A DNA stretch of 64,000 bases from Nitratidesulfovibrio sp. SRB-5 (GCF_019931275.1 NZ_JAIOTY010000001.1:1336650-1400649), one strand, 5' to 3'; positions 20,291 to 29,980 are shown, counted from the first letter of the stretch. The notes: generated by a model from the sequence alone, not told the origin. A program made the numbers and translations.

Positions 20291-21589
20291 ATGGAATATA
20301 CCGTCGAAGATCTTTCCCCGGTCAAGAAAAAGGTCAACATCTCGGTGCCGGTTGAAGAGGTGGAGGCCGCCCTGTCCGCCGCCATCGCCATGTACCGCAC
20401 CAACATGAGCCTCGACGGGTTCCGCAAGGGCAAGGTGCCCTCGAATCTGGTCGAAAGCCGCTTTCGCAAGGAAATCTACGGCGAGGCCACGCAGGACCTC
20501 GTCAACGTGCATATCAACGAAGTGATGACCGCGCTGGACGCCAACCCCATCTCGCGCATCGACTTCGACGGCGGGCAGCTGGAACGCGGCACCCCCTTCG
20601 AATACAGCATCTCCTTCGAAGTGCTGCCCGAATTCGACCTGCCCGACTACGACGGCTTTGCCGTGGAACAGGAAAAGGCCGTGGTGGACATGAAGGAAGT
20701 GGATGAAGTCATCACCCGCATCCGCACCAACATGGCTGAACTGGTGCCCGTGGCCGAAGCGCGCCCCGGCAAGGACGGCGACGTGGTGGTGCTGGACTTC
20801 GCCGCGTTCGAGAACGGCGAGCCGGTGGAAGGCATCAGCGCCGAGAACTTCCAGATGAACCTTGGCGACCGCCAGGCTCTGGAAGACTTCGAGAACCTGG
20901 TGAAGACCCTGGCCCCCGGCCAGGAGGGCGAAGGCCCCCTGAATTTCCCGGCGGACTTCATCAACCCCGACTTCGCGGGCAAGAGCCTGACCGTCAAGGT
21001 CAAGGTGCATGCCGTGAAGGAACGCCGCCTGCCCGAGGCCAACGACGAGCTGGCCCAGAAGGCCGGCGGCTTCGAGTCCATGGACAAGATGCGCGAGGCG
21101 GTCACCTCTTCCTACATGCAGAGCCGCACCCAGCTGGTGAAGGCCACCGCCCAGAAGACCATGCTGGACAAGCTGCTGAAGATGGTGGACTTCCCCCTGC
21201 CCGAATCCATGGTGGACATGTACGTCGGCCACCTGCTGGACGACATGCGCTCCAAGCTGGAACGCCAGGGCAAGAGCATGGAATCCTTGGGCAAGAAGCC
21301 CGAGGAACTGCGCGCCGAAGTGCGCCCCGAAGCCGAGCAGGTGACCCGCACTCAGATCTTCCTGCTGCGCGCCGCCCGCAAGGAAAGCGTGGAAGTGAAC
21401 GAGCAGGAGATCGACGGCCAGATCCAGCAGATCGCCATGCGTTCCGGCCAGGACTACAATGCGCTGAAGGACTACTACATCAAGAACAACCTGATCTTCT
21501 CGCTGCGCGACCGCATGCTGGCCGACAAGGCCATGGACGCCATCTACGAGAAGGCCGCCGTGACCGAGGTGGAGCCCGCCGCGAAGTAG
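20291..21589 (+). CDS. tig: Trigger factor
   Basis: Ribosome-associated chaperone and prolyl isomerase that docks on L23. 432 residues from the ATG at 20291, which has AAGGAG eight bases upstream; the frame continues back over the tRNA but that extension is not coding. The ribosome-binding domain includes the signature GFRKGKVP (residues ~44-51). The FKBP-like domain follows from about residue 150 (KDGDVVVLDFAAFENGEPVEG, read in parts), and a helical C-terminal domain ends the protein. It heads the tig-clpP-clpX-lon quality-control group. Confidence 0.97.
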   Translation: MEYTVEDLSPVKKKVNISVPVEEVEAALSAAIAMYRTNMSLDGFRKGKVPSNLVESRFRKEIYGEATQDLVNVHINEVMTALDANPISRIDFDGGQLERGTPFEYSISFEVLPEFDLPDYDGFAVEQEKAVVDMKEVDEVITRIRTNMAELVPVAEARPGKDGDVVVLDFAAFENGEPVEGISAENFQMNLGDRQALEDFENLVKTLAPGQEGEGPLNFPADFINPDFAGKSLTVKVKVHAVKERRLPEANDELAQKAGGFESMDKMREAVTSSYMQSRTQLVKATAQKTMLDKLLKMVDFPLPESMVDMYVGHLLDDMRSKLERQGKSMESLGKKPEELRAEVRPEAEQVTRTQIFLLRAARKESVEVNEQEIDGQIQQIAMRSGQDYNALKDYYIKNNLIFSLRDRMLADKAMDAIYEKAAVTEVEPAAK

Positions 21590-22128
21590 CGGCAGCTTTG
21601 CCCGCGCACGCGAACCGGCCCGCCGGTTCATGGACGCACGTTCGGAGCAGGGGGGGTGCACCCGCACCTTCCCTGCCCTTGTTTTCGCGGGGTGTTTCGT
21701 AAAGCATTGCGGCTTTCAGCCGACAAGACGGGTGAAGGCGCACGGTGCCGGGCGCCATGCCCACGGACTGTTGGGATACGACCGGAAGGACGGCGGGCGC
21801 ACGGGTGAACGCCAGCGGCGCATCAGCGGCCGGAAGGCCGGGCCGCCACGGGCGCCTTGTGGTGCGGGGCGGTCTTCTGCTATCCTTCGGGCAACGAGTC
21901 AGTTCCGCACCGGGCGCGCATCCGCCCCGGCGGCCATTCCGGTTTTGTCCCGTCCCGTCCTGTCCCGTCCCGCCCGTCCCGTCACATCCGGGCATGCCCC
22001 GAGACGTCCGGACGGGATGCGGCATGCCCCCGGTACACGGAATCCGGCGTCCACAGACCGCCCGGACACGGCATCACCAACGCACGGCAGCACGCGGCGG
22101 TTCACGCCGATACACGCAGGAGAGGCAC
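21590..22128. other. Intergenic region between tig and clpP
   Basis: 539 bases without a supported gene; the frame ahead of clpP lacks family resemblance. It holds a GAACCGG/CCGGTTC hairpin at 21612-21629 without a T tract, and a low-complexity CCCGT-rich stretch near 21945-21990. The clpP promoter should lie here, but no convincing sigma70 or heat-shock promoter was seen. Confidence 0.5.
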
Positions 22129-22734
22129 ATGCCAGTTCCCATAGTCATCGAGACCTCGGGCCGTTCCGAACGCGCCTACGACATCTATTCGCGCCTGCTG
22201 AAGGATCGCATCATCCTGCTCGGCACTCCCATCGACGACCAGGTCGCCTCGCTCATCTGCGCGCAGCTGCTGTTCCTCGAATCGGAAAACCCCGAGAAGG
22301 AAATCTACCTGTACATCAACTCGCCGGGCGGCTCGGTGACGGCGGGCATGGCCATCTACGACACCATGCAGTACATCACCTCGCCCGTGGCCACCCTGTG
22401 CCTGGGCCAGGCCGCCAGCATGGGCGCGCTGCTGTTGGCCGCCGGTGCCCCCGGCATGCGCCACGCGCTGCCCAACAGCCGCATCATGATCCATCAGCCC
22501 TCGGGCGGCTTTCACGGCCAGGCCAGCGACATCGACATCCATGCCCGCGAAGTGCTGCGCATGAAGGCCAACCTGAACGAAATCATGGCCCGCCACACCG
22601 GCCAGCCCGTGGAGCGGGTTGCCGACGACACCGAGCGTGATTACTTCATGGGACCCGCCGAGGCCAAGGAATACGGCATCATCGACAGCATCCTCACCTC
22701 GCGGCGGGATGCCACGCAGAACCAAGCGAAGTAG
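22129..22734 (+). CDS. clpP: ATP-dependent Clp protease proteolytic subunit
   Basis: Serine protease of the ClpXP/ClpAP machine. 201 residues from the ATG at 22129, preceded by AGGAGAGG. The catalytic triad is S97 (GQAASMGA), H122 (MIHQPSGG) and D171 (DTERDYF). [18 protein letters not shown] is the oxyanion-strand region. The N-terminal frame extension is rejected because the family begins near [20 protein letters not shown]. clpX follows after seven bases. Confidence 0.98.
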   Translation: MPVPIVIETSGRSERAYDIYSRLLKDRIILLGTPIDDQVASLICAQLLFLESENPEKEIYLYINSPGGSVTAGMAIYDTMQYITSPVATLCLGQAASMGALLLAAGAPGMRHALPNSRIMIHQPSGGFHGQASDIDIHAREVLRMKANLNEIMARHTGQPVERVADDTERDYFMGPAEAKEYGIIDSILTSRRDATQNQAK

Positions 22735-22741
22735 GTACATC

Positions 22742-23995
22742 ATGGCCAATACCAAGGGCGGCTCGGAACGCGAGCTGCGTTGTTCCTTCTGCGGCAAGGG
22801 GCAGGACGCCGTGCAGCGCCTCATTGCCGGGCCCGGCGTCTACATCTGCGACGAATGCGTCTCGTTGTGCAACGAGATCATCGCGCAGGAGCACATCACC
22901 GAAACGGTGGAAGAGGGCAAGCTGCTCACCCCCGCCGAGATCAAGGCCAAGCTCGACGAATACGTGATCGGCCAGCACCAGGCCAAGAAGATCCTGTCCG
23001 TGGCGGTGCACAACCACTACAAGCGGGTCTTCTTCGCCAGCGCCCTTGGCGGCGAGGTGGAGCTGGAAAAGAGCAACATCCTGCTCATCGGTCCTTCCGG
23101 CAGCGGCAAGACCCTGCTGGCGAAAACCCTGGCCCGCGTGCTGAAGGTGCCCTTCGCCATCGCCGACGCCACCACCCTGACGGAAGCCGGCTACGTGGGC
23201 GAGGACGTGGAGAACATCCTGGTCCAGCTGCTCCAGAATGCCGACTACGACATCGAGGCGGCGTCCAAGGGCATCATCTACATCGATGAAATCGACAAGA
23301 TCTCCCGCAAGGGCGACGGCCCCTCCATCACCCGCGACGTGTCGGGCGAAGGGGTGCAGCAGGCCCTGCTGAAGATCATCGAAGGCACCGAAGCCAACAT
23401 CCCGCCCAAGGGCGGGCGCAAGCACCCGCAGCAGGAATTCATCAGGATGGACACCTCGAACATCCTGTTCATCCTCGGCGGGGCGTTCATCGGGCTGGAC
23501 AAGCTGATCGGCCAGCGCATCGGCGGCGGGGCCATGGGCTTCGGCGCCAAGGTGGCCACCCGCAAGGATCTGCCCTTCGGCGAACTGCTGGGCCAGGTGC
23601 ATCCGAACGACCTCGTCAAGTTCGGCCTGATTCCCGAATTCGTGGGCCGTATCCCCGTGGTCACCCACGTCGAGGAACTGAGCGAGGACGACCTGGTGCG
23701 CATCCTTACCGAGCCCAAGAACGCGCTGGTGCGCCAGTACCAGAAGCTGTTCGAGCTGGACAAGGTCAACCTGCGCTTTACCGCCAACGCGCTGAAGAGC
23801 ATCGCCAGCCAGGCCATCGAACGCAAGACCGGCGCGCGCGGCCTGCGCAACGTCATGGAATCGGTGATGCTCGACATCATGTACAAGCTGCCCTCGCAGC
23901 AGGACATCAAGGAGTGCGTCATCAACCGCGCCGTGGTGGAGAAAAGCCGCGAACCGGTGATGATCTACCACACCGAGGCCAAGACCGGCTCCTAG
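22742..23995 (+). CDS. clpX: Clp protease ATP-binding subunit ClpX
   Basis: AAA+ unfoldase that feeds substrates to ClpP. 417 residues. The N-terminal zinc finger uses C14, C17, C36 and C39. Walker A is GPSGSGKT at 117-124, Walker [10 protein letters not shown] follows, and the IGF-type ClpP loop region is represented by [11 protein letters not shown]. Sensor 2 lies near [12 protein letters not shown]. The start is the ATG seven bases after clpP, so the two are very likely one operon. Confidence 0.97.
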   Translation: MANTKGGSERELRCSFCGKGQDAVQRLIAGPGVYICDECVSLCNEIIAQEHITETVEEGKLLTPAEIKAKLDEYVIGQHQAKKILSVAVHNHYKRVFFASALGGEVELEKSNILLIGPSGSGKTLLAKTLARVLKVPFAIADATTLTEAGYVGEDVENILVQLLQNADYDIEAASKGIIYIDEIDKISRKGDGPSITRDVSGEGVQQALLKIIEGTEANIPPKGGRKHPQQEFIRMDTSNILFILGGAFIGLDKLIGQRIGGGAMGFGAKVATRKDLPFGELLGQVHPNDLVKFGLIPEFVGRIPVVTHVEELSEDDLVRILTEPKNALVRQYQKLFELDKVNLRFTANALKSIASQAIERKTGARGLRNVMESVMLDIMYKLPSQQDIKECVINRAVVEKSREPVMIYHTEAKTGS

Positions 23996-24003
23996 TGAAT
24001 GCA

Positions 24004-24039
24004 ACGGCGCGGTCCGCAAGGGCCGCGCCGTCATGGTTT
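24004..24039 (+). terminator. Probable terminator after clpX
   Basis: ACGGCGCGG (24004-24012) pairs with CCGCGCCGT (24023-24031), and TTTT follows after four bases. The T tract is short and displaced, so it may be a weak terminator. Confidence 0.6.
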
Positions 24040-24084
24040 TGTCCCGCGCCGCGCTGGTGCGGCCCCGTGGTGCCCGTGACGCTC

Positions 24085-24129
24085 ATGATGCCCATGATGC
24101 CCATGATGCCCATGATGCCCATGATGCCC
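24085..24129. repeat. Five tandem copies of ATGATGCCC
   Basis: Five perfect 9-bp units in a row (45 bp), with degenerate flanks on both sides. They lie between the clpX terminator and the lon promoter, outside any gene. Confidence 0.95.
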
Positions 24130-24320
24130 ATGACGTCCACGGGTTCCGACAGGCCCCGTTGTCCCCGTCGCAGGGGTCCGCCCCTTTCCCCCTCCACGGG
24201 AGAAACTTTCACGGGGGGCGCCCGCGCACGGGCCACCCGGCCTGGCGTCAACTGCGGATTTCCGCCCGGTACCCCGCAGGGTACCACGGCAATCTGCCCG
24301 GCGCCCCTTCAGTGGGTGCG

Positions 24321-24348
24321 TTGACAACGGGAATCGGGACACTAGTTT
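24321..24348 (+). promoter_or_regulatory. Probable sigma70 promoter of lon
   Basis: A perfect TTGACA (24321-24326), 16 bases, then TAGTTT (24343-24348), about 95 bases before the lon ATG. Confidence 0.55.
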
Positions 24349-24442
24349 GTGTGCATTGTGCCCCGTCTCGCACGCGGGGCTCCCGCGCCCCCTTCCGGCG
24401 CGCGGGCACCCGGCGGCCCCTGCCGCCGTTCTGGAGGAATGA

Positions 24443-26905
24443 ATGAGCGATTTCGACGTTGATGGCGAAAAGGCCCGTCCTGTTCTGGACCTGCCGCTGA
24501 TGTCGCTGCGCGAGGTGGTGATGTTCCCGCGCTCCATCGTGCCCCTGTTCGTTGGGCGCGAGGCGTCCATCCGGGCCATCGAGAACGCCATCTCCGATTA
24601 CGGCAAGAAGATATTCCTGGTGGCCCAGCGCGAGCCCGAAGTGGAAAAGCCCGGCGGCGAAGACCTGTTCGAGGTCGGCACCGTCAGCAAGATACTGCAA
24701 CTGCTGCGCCTGCCCGACGGCACCATCAAGGTGCTGTTCGAAGGCCTGTACCGCGCCCGCTGGGAAGCCCTTGGCGAAGAAGGCGAGGGCGAATTTCCCC
24801 GCGCCTCCATCCTGCCCCTGCGCGAATCCGACGCCCTGACCGCCGAGTCCGAGGCCTTGGTGCGCGCCACGCAGGAAGCGCTGGAGGAATACAGCAAGAT
24901 CAACAAGAAGCTGGCGCAGGAAACCCTGCTGGCCATCACCGCCATCAACACGGCGGGCCGCCTGGCCGACGCGGTGATGCCCCACCTGAAGGTGGACTAC
25001 CGCAAGAAGCAGGAAGTGCTGGAACTGGAAGACCCGGTGGTGCGCCTTGAAAAGGTGTACGAGCTGCTTCAGGGCGAGATTGCCATCTCGTCCATGGAAA
25101 AGCGCATCAAGAACCGCGTCAAGAACCAGATGGAGCGCAACCAGCGCGAGTACTACCTGAACGAGCAGATCAAGGCCATCCACAAGGAGATGGGCCGCGA
25201 GGAAGACCCCCAGGCCGAGGTCAACGAGCTGGAACAACGCCTGGCGGAAAAGAACATGCCCGACGAGGCGCGCGAGAAGGCCCTGCGCGAGATGAAGAAG
25301 CTGCGCCAGATGCCGCCTTCGTCCGCCGAGTACACCGTGGTGCGCAACTACGTGGACTGGATTCTCGATCTGCCGTGGAACACCCTGAAGGAAACCGAGA
25401 TCGACATCGAGAAGGCCCGCACGGTTCTCGACGCCGACCACTACGGCCTGGAAAAGCCCAAGGAGCGCATCCTCGAGTATCTGGCCGTCCAGAAGCTGGT
25501 GAACCGCCTGAAGGGTCCCATCCTGTGCCTTGTCGGCCCCCCCGGCGTGGGCAAGACCTCGTTGGCCAAGTCCGTGGCCAAGGCCACGGGCCGTGAGTTC
25601 GTGCGCCTTTCCCTTGGCGGCGTGCGCGACGAGGCCGAAATCCGCGGCCATCGCCGCACCTACGTGGGTGCGCTGCCCGGCAAGATCATCCAGTCGCTGA
25701 AGCGGGTGAAGTTCAACAACCCCTTGTTCTGCCTGGACGAAATCGACAAGATGAGCATGGACTTCCGGGGCGACCCTTCCGCCGCCCTGCTGGAAGTGCT
25801 GGACCCCGAGCAGAACAACACCTTCAACGACCACTATCTGGACATGGACTACGACCTGTCGCAGGTGTTCTTCATCACCACGGCCAACAGCCTGCATTCC
25901 ATCCCCCTGCCGTTGCAGGACCGCATGGAAATCATCCGGCTGCCCGGCTACCTCGAAACGGAAAAGCGCCGCATCGCGCGCGAATTCCTGCTGCCCAAGC
26001 AGATCGAGGCGCACGGCATCAAGCCCGAGAACGTGAAGATGTCGGACAACGCCGTGCTGGAGATGATCCGCACCTACACCCGCGAGGCGGGGGTGCGTAA
26101 CCTCGAGCGCGAGTTGGCGGGCGTGTGCCGCAAGGTGGCCATGCAGATCGTCGAGGCCGACGACCTGGACAAGACGGTCACCGTCACCCGGCAAAACCTG
26201 TCCCAGTTCCTGGGCGTGAAGAAGTTCCGCTACGGCGAGCGCGAGGCCAACCCGCAGGTGGGCGTGACCACCGGCCTTGCCTGGACCGAACTTGGCGGCG
26301 AACTGCTGATGGTGGAAACCGCCCTCATGCCCGGCACAGGCAAGGTGGTCATCACCGGCAAGCTCGGCGAGGTCATGACCGAATCGGCCAAGGCCGCCCT
26401 GTCCTACGTGCGCTCGCGGTCCAACATGTTCGGCCTGCGCAGCGACTTCCACAAGGACATCGACATCCACGTGCACGTGCCCGAAGGCGCCACCCCCAAG
26501 GACGGCCCCTCGGCAGGCATCACCCTGGCCACCTCGCTGGTCTCGGCGCTGCTCGGCGTGCCCGTGCGCAACGACGTGGCCATGACCGGCGAGATCACCC
26601 TGCGCGGTCGCGTGCTGCCCATCGGCGGCCTGCGCGAAAAGCTGCTGGCCGCGCACCGGGGCCTGATCACCAAGGTGCTCGTGCCGCGCGACAACAAGAA
26701 GGACCTCAAGGACGTCCCCGACGAAATCCTCAAGGACCTGACCATCACCTTCGTGGATCACGTGGACGAAGTGCTGCCCCTGGCCCTGGAAAGCGAGGCC
26801 GAAGCCATCTTCTCCGGCCGCGCCGACGAAGGCCTGCCGTTGTTCCGTACCCTGCGCGAAGGCGCTGGGTGCGAAGTGACGCCGCCCGTGACCACGGCGC
26901 ACTAG
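24443..26905 (+). CDS. lon: ATP-dependent protease Lon
   Basis: Homohexameric AAA+ protease for damaged and regulatory proteins. 820 residues. The N-terminal substrate domain starts near [20 protein letters not shown]. Walker A is GPPGVGKT at 365-372, followed by Walker [10 protein letters not shown]. The C-terminal peptidase domain has the Ser-Lys dyad S690 (KDGPSAGI) and K733 (GGLREKLL). GGAGG lies upstream of the ATG at 24443; an overlapping ATG four bases earlier is out of frame. A short acidic and histidine-ended tail follows the protease domain. Confidence 0.98.
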   Translation: MSDFDVDGEKARPVLDLPLMSLREVVMFPRSIVPLFVGREASIRAIENAISDYGKKIFLVAQREPEVEKPGGEDLFEVGTVSKILQLLRLPDGTIKVLFEGLYRARWEALGEEGEGEFPRASILPLRESDALTAESEALVRATQEALEEYSKINKKLAQETLLAITAINTAGRLADAVMPHLKVDYRKKQEVLELEDPVVRLEKVYELLQGEIAISSMEKRIKNRVKNQMERNQREYYLNEQIKAIHKEMGREEDPQAEVNELEQRLAEKNMPDEAREKALREMKKLRQMPPSSAEYTVVRNYVDWILDLPWNTLKETEIDIEKARTVLDADHYGLEKPKERILEYLAVQKLVNRLKGPILCLVGPPGVGKTSLAKSVAKATGREFVRLSLGGVRDEAEIRGHRRTYVGALPGKIIQSLKRVKFNNPLFCLDEIDKMSMDFRGDPSAALLEVLDPEQNNTFNDHYLDMDYDLSQVFFITTANSLHSIPLPLQDRMEIIRLPGYLETEKRRIAREFLLPKQIEAHGIKPENVKMSDNAVLEMIRTYTREAGVRNLERELAGVCRKVAMQIVEADDLDKTVTVTRQNLSQFLGVKKFRYGEREANPQVGVTTGLAWTELGGELLMVETALMPGTGKVVITGKLGEVMTESAKAALSYVRSRSNMFGLRSDFHKDIDIHVHVPEGATPKDGPSAGITLATSLVSALLGVPVRNDVAMTGEITLRGRVLPIGGLREKLLAAHRGLITKVLVPRDNKKDLKDVPDEILKDLTITFVDHVDEVLPLALESEAEAIFSGRADEGLPLFRTLREGAGCEVTPPVTTAH

Positions 26906-26925
26906 GCGAAATGAATGTGAGAGCG

Positions 26926-26992
26926 CCGGGGAGGGGACCCTTTGAAAAGGGTCTCCCTCCCCGGACCCCTCCCCCCCCAAACTTTTCAATTG
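26926..26992. repeat. Dispersed palindromic element, copy 1
   Basis: A 39-base imperfect inverted repeat (arms CCGGGGAGGGG and CTCCCTCCCCGG around ACCCTTT/AAAAGGGT), followed by a C-rich run and AAACTTTTCAATTG. Nearly the same sequence recurs at 36242-36307, and a diverged form at 29861-29980. It lies just past the lon stop. Confidence 0.85.
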
Positions 26993-26999
26993 GCTTGGT

Positions 27000-27036
27000 G
27001 AACCCCCGTTGCGGAGACGTGACGGGGTTCTTTTTT
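27000..27036 (+). terminator. Rho-independent terminator of lon
   Basis: GAACCCC (27000-27006) pairs with GGGGTTC (27024-27030), followed by six T residues. Confidence 0.88.
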
Positions 27037-27203
27037 GGGGATTAAAGGAAAAGATAGATGCCTGTGATGTTCATTTGCCGTGTTCATGGCACGTCAAATA
27101 GGAGCCGCCCCGTCCTGAGGCAGGGCGGGGCGGTCCGTATCCTGGGCGTGGTGCCCGTGCCCTGGCCCCCCTGGCGCAGGGGGCGGGCGTCGGAAGCTTG
27201 GGG

Positions 27204-27779
27204 TCAGCGCAGGCTGGTGCCCACGCTGGGCCGGATGGGTCCAAGGCGCGAGGCGTCCACCAGCAGCGGGCGCAGTTCCTCGGAAACCGGCACCGTGGCG
27301 GTGCCCATGGCCAGCACCTCGTTGGACGGGGTGTGGATGAGCCGCATGTTGAAGCGCACGGCCTTGGGGGTGATGGTGTAGGTGCCCGCCAGAATGGCCA
27401 CGCTGGACACGTTCTGGGTGCCCAGCAGTTCCGTCTTGCGCGTCAGCAGCAGTTCGCCCGTTTCGGGCTGGAACAGGATGGTGCGGCCCTTGCGGATTTC
27501 CTGCACCCGGTAGCCCGCCTGCACGAACCAGCGGGACATTTCTTCCGCCATCTGGCGGGCCAGCCCGTTGGCGCCTTCCAGGTCGCCAAGGTCCACCGGG
27601 GTGGTGACCATGATGCTGATGCCCTTGGCTGGCGGGGCTTCCTGCCCCAGTTTGCGGGCCATCTGCACATCCATGGCGGCGGCCATGGCGTCGGCGGCTT
27701 CGGGCACGCTGGCGGCGGCTGCGGCCAGGGGCAGCAGCAGGCCTATGGTCAGCACGAGCAGGGCGAGTATGCGCTTCAT
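27204..27779 (-). CDS. FlgO-like exported protein
   Basis: 191 residues with a clear signal peptide (MKRILALLVLTIGLLLPLAA, then AAAAS). The mature part has a pattern seen in FlgO-type outer-membrane proteins: an N-terminal segment with LARQMAEEMSRWFVQAGYRV, then ILAGTYTITPKAVRFNMRLI. It closes a three-gene unit with the lipoprotein at 27802 and a second FlgO-like protein at 28086. FlgO in Vibrio is tied to flagellar outer-membrane stability, but no flagellar genes are nearby, so the role here is open. Confidence 0.75.
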   Translation of the reverse strand: MKRILALLVLTIGLLLPLAAAAASVPEAADAMAAAMDVQMARKLGQEAPPAKGISIMVTTPVDLGDLEGANGLARQMAEEMSRWFVQAGYRVQEIRKGRTILFQPETGELLLTRKTELLGTQNVSSVAILAGTYTITPKAVRFNMRLIHTPSNEVLAMGTATVPVSEELRPLLVDASRLGPIRPSVGTSLR

Positions 27780-27801
27780 GGGATGCTCCGGAATCGCCGC
27801 G

Positions 27802-28068
27802 TCAGCGCAGCGTTTTTATCTGGCGGTCCACAACGTCCACTTCGCGGGCCAGGGCGTCGCGCACGTCGTCCGAGCGCGCTGCGGCAAGGGCCAGCAGGTA
27901 GTGTTCGCGGGCCAGTTCGTAGCGGCCCTGGGCCTGATAGGTGCGGCCCTGGTGCCAGTTGTGCAGGGCCTCGTCGCTTTCCGGCACCGAGGCCACCTGC
28001 CTGCCGCACCCGGCAAGGGCGGGCAAAGCCAGGCTGGCCAGCAGCAGAAGGATGGCGGGGATACGCAT
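27802..28068 (-). CDS. Small lipoprotein with a TPR-like segment
   Basis: 88 residues from the ATG at 28068. The N-terminus MRIPAILLLLASLALPALAG runs into C21, a lipobox (LAGC), so it should be lipid-anchored. The rest, HNWHQGRTYQAQGRYELARE followed by HYLLALAAA, looks like one or two TPR helical hairpins, then a charged helix. It lies between two FlgO-like genes with 22- and 17-base gaps, so it is probably in the same operon and part of the same envelope assembly. No specific function is assigned. Confidence 0.75.
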   Translation of the reverse strand: MRIPAILLLLASLALPALAGCGRQVASVPESDEALHNWHQGRTYQAQGRYELAREHYLLALAAARSDDVRDALAREVDVVDRQIKTLR

Positions 28069-28085
28069 GGCAGAAGTCCTCGCGG

Positions 28086-29027
28086 CTATTTCCGGGTGGT
28101 CCGGTCGAAATCGCCGATGTTCATGGAGCCGCCCATCAGCTTGCGCCCGGTATTGGCCAGCATGCGGCCCAGCAGGCCGTTGGCGGGCATCACCAGTTCC
28201 GCCGTGCGCAGCACCAGACCGTCCGCCGCGCGGATCAGCCGGGCGTTGATGAACACGCTGTACTTGTCGCGGTAGTAGGTGCCCGCCACGAACACGGCCC
28301 ACCCTTCGCGCGCGGGCAGCACGCCCACGTTGCGCGACAGCAGGAACTCCCCTTCGCCCTCGCGCGGGCGCAGGGTGCCGGGCAGGCGGTATTCACGCAC
28401 GGGAAAGCCGCGCTGGTTGAATTCGTAGAACAACTGCTCGGCGATGTACCGGCCCAGCGAGGACGATTCGTCGAAGTCGTCCTGGTTCACGAACGACGTG
28501 GGCAGGGCAATGTACCCCATCAACGCATCGTTGGGCACCGTGGCCAGCAACTGGTCCACCAGTTCGCGCACCTTCAGCTTCAGTTCGCGGGCTTCCATGT
28601 GGTTGGGGTCCGCCTGGGGGCGCGGCGCGCCCTTGCTCCAGAACATGCCGCCCTGATTGTCGGGCACCATGAAGCCGTTGTCGTGGGTGACCACCGTGGA
28701 TAGGGGCATGGTCTGCCCGTTCACGTTGGCCTCGCCCGATTCCCTGGCCTCCAGCGGGGCGCCGGGGTCCGCGCCGAGGCGCGGCGGCTGCGGAGTCATG
28801 GAGGCGGGCTGCGGCGGCACACCTTGCGACTGGCGCATCTCGGCCACTGCGGGTGTACCGCCGGGGGGCAACAGGGGCAGGGCGGCAAATGCCAGACCGG
28901 TCAGGATCAACCCGCTCAGAACGGGGCCCGTGCGGACCAGTGCCGCAATGCCCGTGCCTGTCGTCTTGTCCTGCCCCTTGCCGGGGTTCTTCTGCGGAAT
29001 ATGTGGCTCGCGGGGTACGCGGGACAT
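28086..29027 (-). CDS. FlgO-like membrane or exported protein
   Basis: 313 residues and the first gene of the three-gene unit. A charged N-terminus leads to a hydrophobic segment at about residues 35-55 (VLSGLILTGLAFAALPLLPP), either an uncleaved anchor or a long signal. A proline-rich linker follows, then a FlgO-type domain in the second half: LGRYIAEQLFYEFNQRGFPV and WAVFVAGTYYRDKYSVFINA. Later ATGs could give a shorter N-terminus. Function unknown beyond family resemblance. Confidence 0.7.
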   Translation of the reverse strand: MSRVPREPHIPQKNPGKGQDKTTGTGIAALVRTGPVLSGLILTGLAFAALPLLPPGGTPAVAEMRQSQGVPPQPASMTPQPPRLGADPGAPLEARESGEANVNGQTMPLSTVVTHDNGFMVPDNQGGMFWSKGAPRPQADPNHMEARELKLKVRELVDQLLATVPNDALMGYIALPTSFVNQDDFDESSSLGRYIAEQLFYEFNQRGFPVREYRLPGTLRPREGEGEFLLSRNVGVLPAREGWAVFVAGTYYRDKYSVFINARLIRAADGLVLRTAELVMPANGLLGRMLANTGRKLMGGSMNIGDFDRTTRK

Positions 29028-29405
29028 GATTGCCTCCGATGGTATCCGCGCGGCGCGGGGCCGCGCATCGCATGCCGTGGTGCGCCTGTCTTGTCTGTCT
29101 GGCCAGTCTGGTCAGTCTGGCTAGTCTGGCCGATGTGGCCGGGCGCAGCCTGCGGGATGCTTCATTGCTCGTCCTATCGGCGCAAATGCGAAAAGCTTGA
29201 GGCTGCGAAGGCGCGACGGGAAAGAGGAAAGAGATGGCAGGACCGAATAAGCGCCGGATGCGCTAACGGACGAGCGCCGGACCAGTGGCGAGAGAGGGAA
29301 ACAGCGGGGATGCCACGAGCGATGCCCGTCTTTTCCAGGCGCATGCCCATGGCGATGGGCGAAGAGAGGTGGATGCCGGAAAGGAAAGAAGACGTTGCCG
29401 ACCGG
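29028..29405. other. Gap between the FlgO-like operon and the Fur-family gene
   Basis: About 380 bases with no supported gene. It contains a 9-bp-period repeat at 29101-29140 and otherwise unremarkable purine-rich sequence. The promoter of the FlgO-like operon should be here, but none is clear. Confidence 0.5.
29101..29140. repeat. Degenerate 9-bp tandem repeat
   Basis: Consecutive units GGCCAGTCT, GGTCAGTCT, GGCTAGTCT, GGCCGATGT keep a 9-bp period and are preceded by similar TGTCT units. It is about 75-120 bases upstream of the start at 29027 on the minus strand. Confidence 0.85.
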
Positions 29406-29834
29406 TCAGCCTCTTTGACACCGCCCGCACACCCCGTCCAGGCGCACCTCCACGTGCTCCACGATAACTCCGGCGGGCAGCAGGGCGGCGGCATCCAGCG
29501 CCGCAGGCAGCGGGGGCAGGCAGGTCATCACCCCGCAGCGGGTGCACTGGAAATGGCCGTGCGGCGCGTTTTCCCCCGCCGGGGCCATACAGTGCCGGAA
29601 GGTGCCGTCGGCCCCGCTGTGGCGTTGCAGGATGCCCGCCTCCACCAGCAGGTCCAGGGTGCGGTACAGGGTTACCTTGTCCATGCGGGTGGTGCGGCGC
29701 ACCGCGTCCAGCAGTTCCTGCGCCGCAGGGGCATGGGGCAGGGCGGCCAGCGCCTCCAGCACGGCGATGCGGCGGGGAGTGGCTTCCAGCCCGGCGTGTT
29801 CCAGCCGGGCGCGGGGATCTGTCGTATTGGTCAT
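29406..29834 (-). CDS. Fur-family regulator, probably Zur
   Basis: 142 residues from the ATG at 29834; a longer frame upstream crosses a repeat element and is rejected. The winged-helix part includes ATPRRIAVLEAL and MDKVTLYRTLDLLVEAGIL. The metal region has H92 and H94 (PHGHFQC) and the structural zinc site C97, C100, C136, C139. The znuA-znuC-znuB genes lie just upstream on the same strand, and znuA has a palindromic operator candidate. Zur is therefore the likeliest member, but Fur or PerR cannot be excluded from sequence alone. Confidence 0.85.
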   Translation of the reverse strand: MTNTTDPRARLEHAGLEATPRRIAVLEALAALPHAPAAQELLDAVRRTTRMDKVTLYRTLDLLVEAGILQRHSGADGTFRHCMAPAGENAPHGHFQCTRCGVMTCLPPLPAALDAAALLPAGVIVEHVEVRLDGVCGRCQRG

Positions 29835-29860
29835 GATGATTTCCAGTGGAAGGAGGGAAT

Positions 29861-29980
29861 CGGGGGAAGGGGCCCTTTGACGCCTTGCGGTCCTCATCCG
29901 CAATGCTCGAAGACTCGCATTACGGCTCGGGCAAAGGGGCTCCTTCCCCCGGTCCCCCATCCCTCCGAATTTTTCACAAG
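29861..29980. repeat. Dispersed palindromic element, diverged copy 3
   Basis: Arms CGGGGGAAGGGGCCCTTTG (29861-29879) and CAAAGGGGCTCCTTCCCCCG (29932-29951) pair around a 52-base loop that itself has a CCGCAATGC/GCATTACGG hairpin. The outer arm is followed by GGTCCCCCATCCCTCC and AATTTTTCA, recalling the 3' part of copies 1 and 2. Confidence 0.75.

Larger units (their letters stand above)
24040..24442 (+). other. Intergenic region between clpX and lon
   Basis: About 400 gene-free bases. It carries a 9-bp tandem array (24085-24129), a good promoter candidate (24321-24348) and a GCCCCG/CGGGGC hairpin at about 24359-24379 in what would be the lon leader. Minus-strand frames across the array encode only histidine-glycine repeats and are not genes. 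Confidence 0.55.

Noticed and set aside
21745-22128. N-terminal extension of ClpP
   Set aside because: Low-complexity sequence with no family match; the ATG at 22129 has a good ribosome-binding site.
24031-24591. Minus-strand frame encoding histidine-glycine repeats between clpX and lon
   Set aside because: It only translates the ATGATGCCC array and overlaps the lon start.
27198-28703. 501-codon plus-strand frame opposite the FlgO-like operon
   Set aside because: Antisense shadow; the minus-strand genes have signal peptides, a lipobox and tight spacing.
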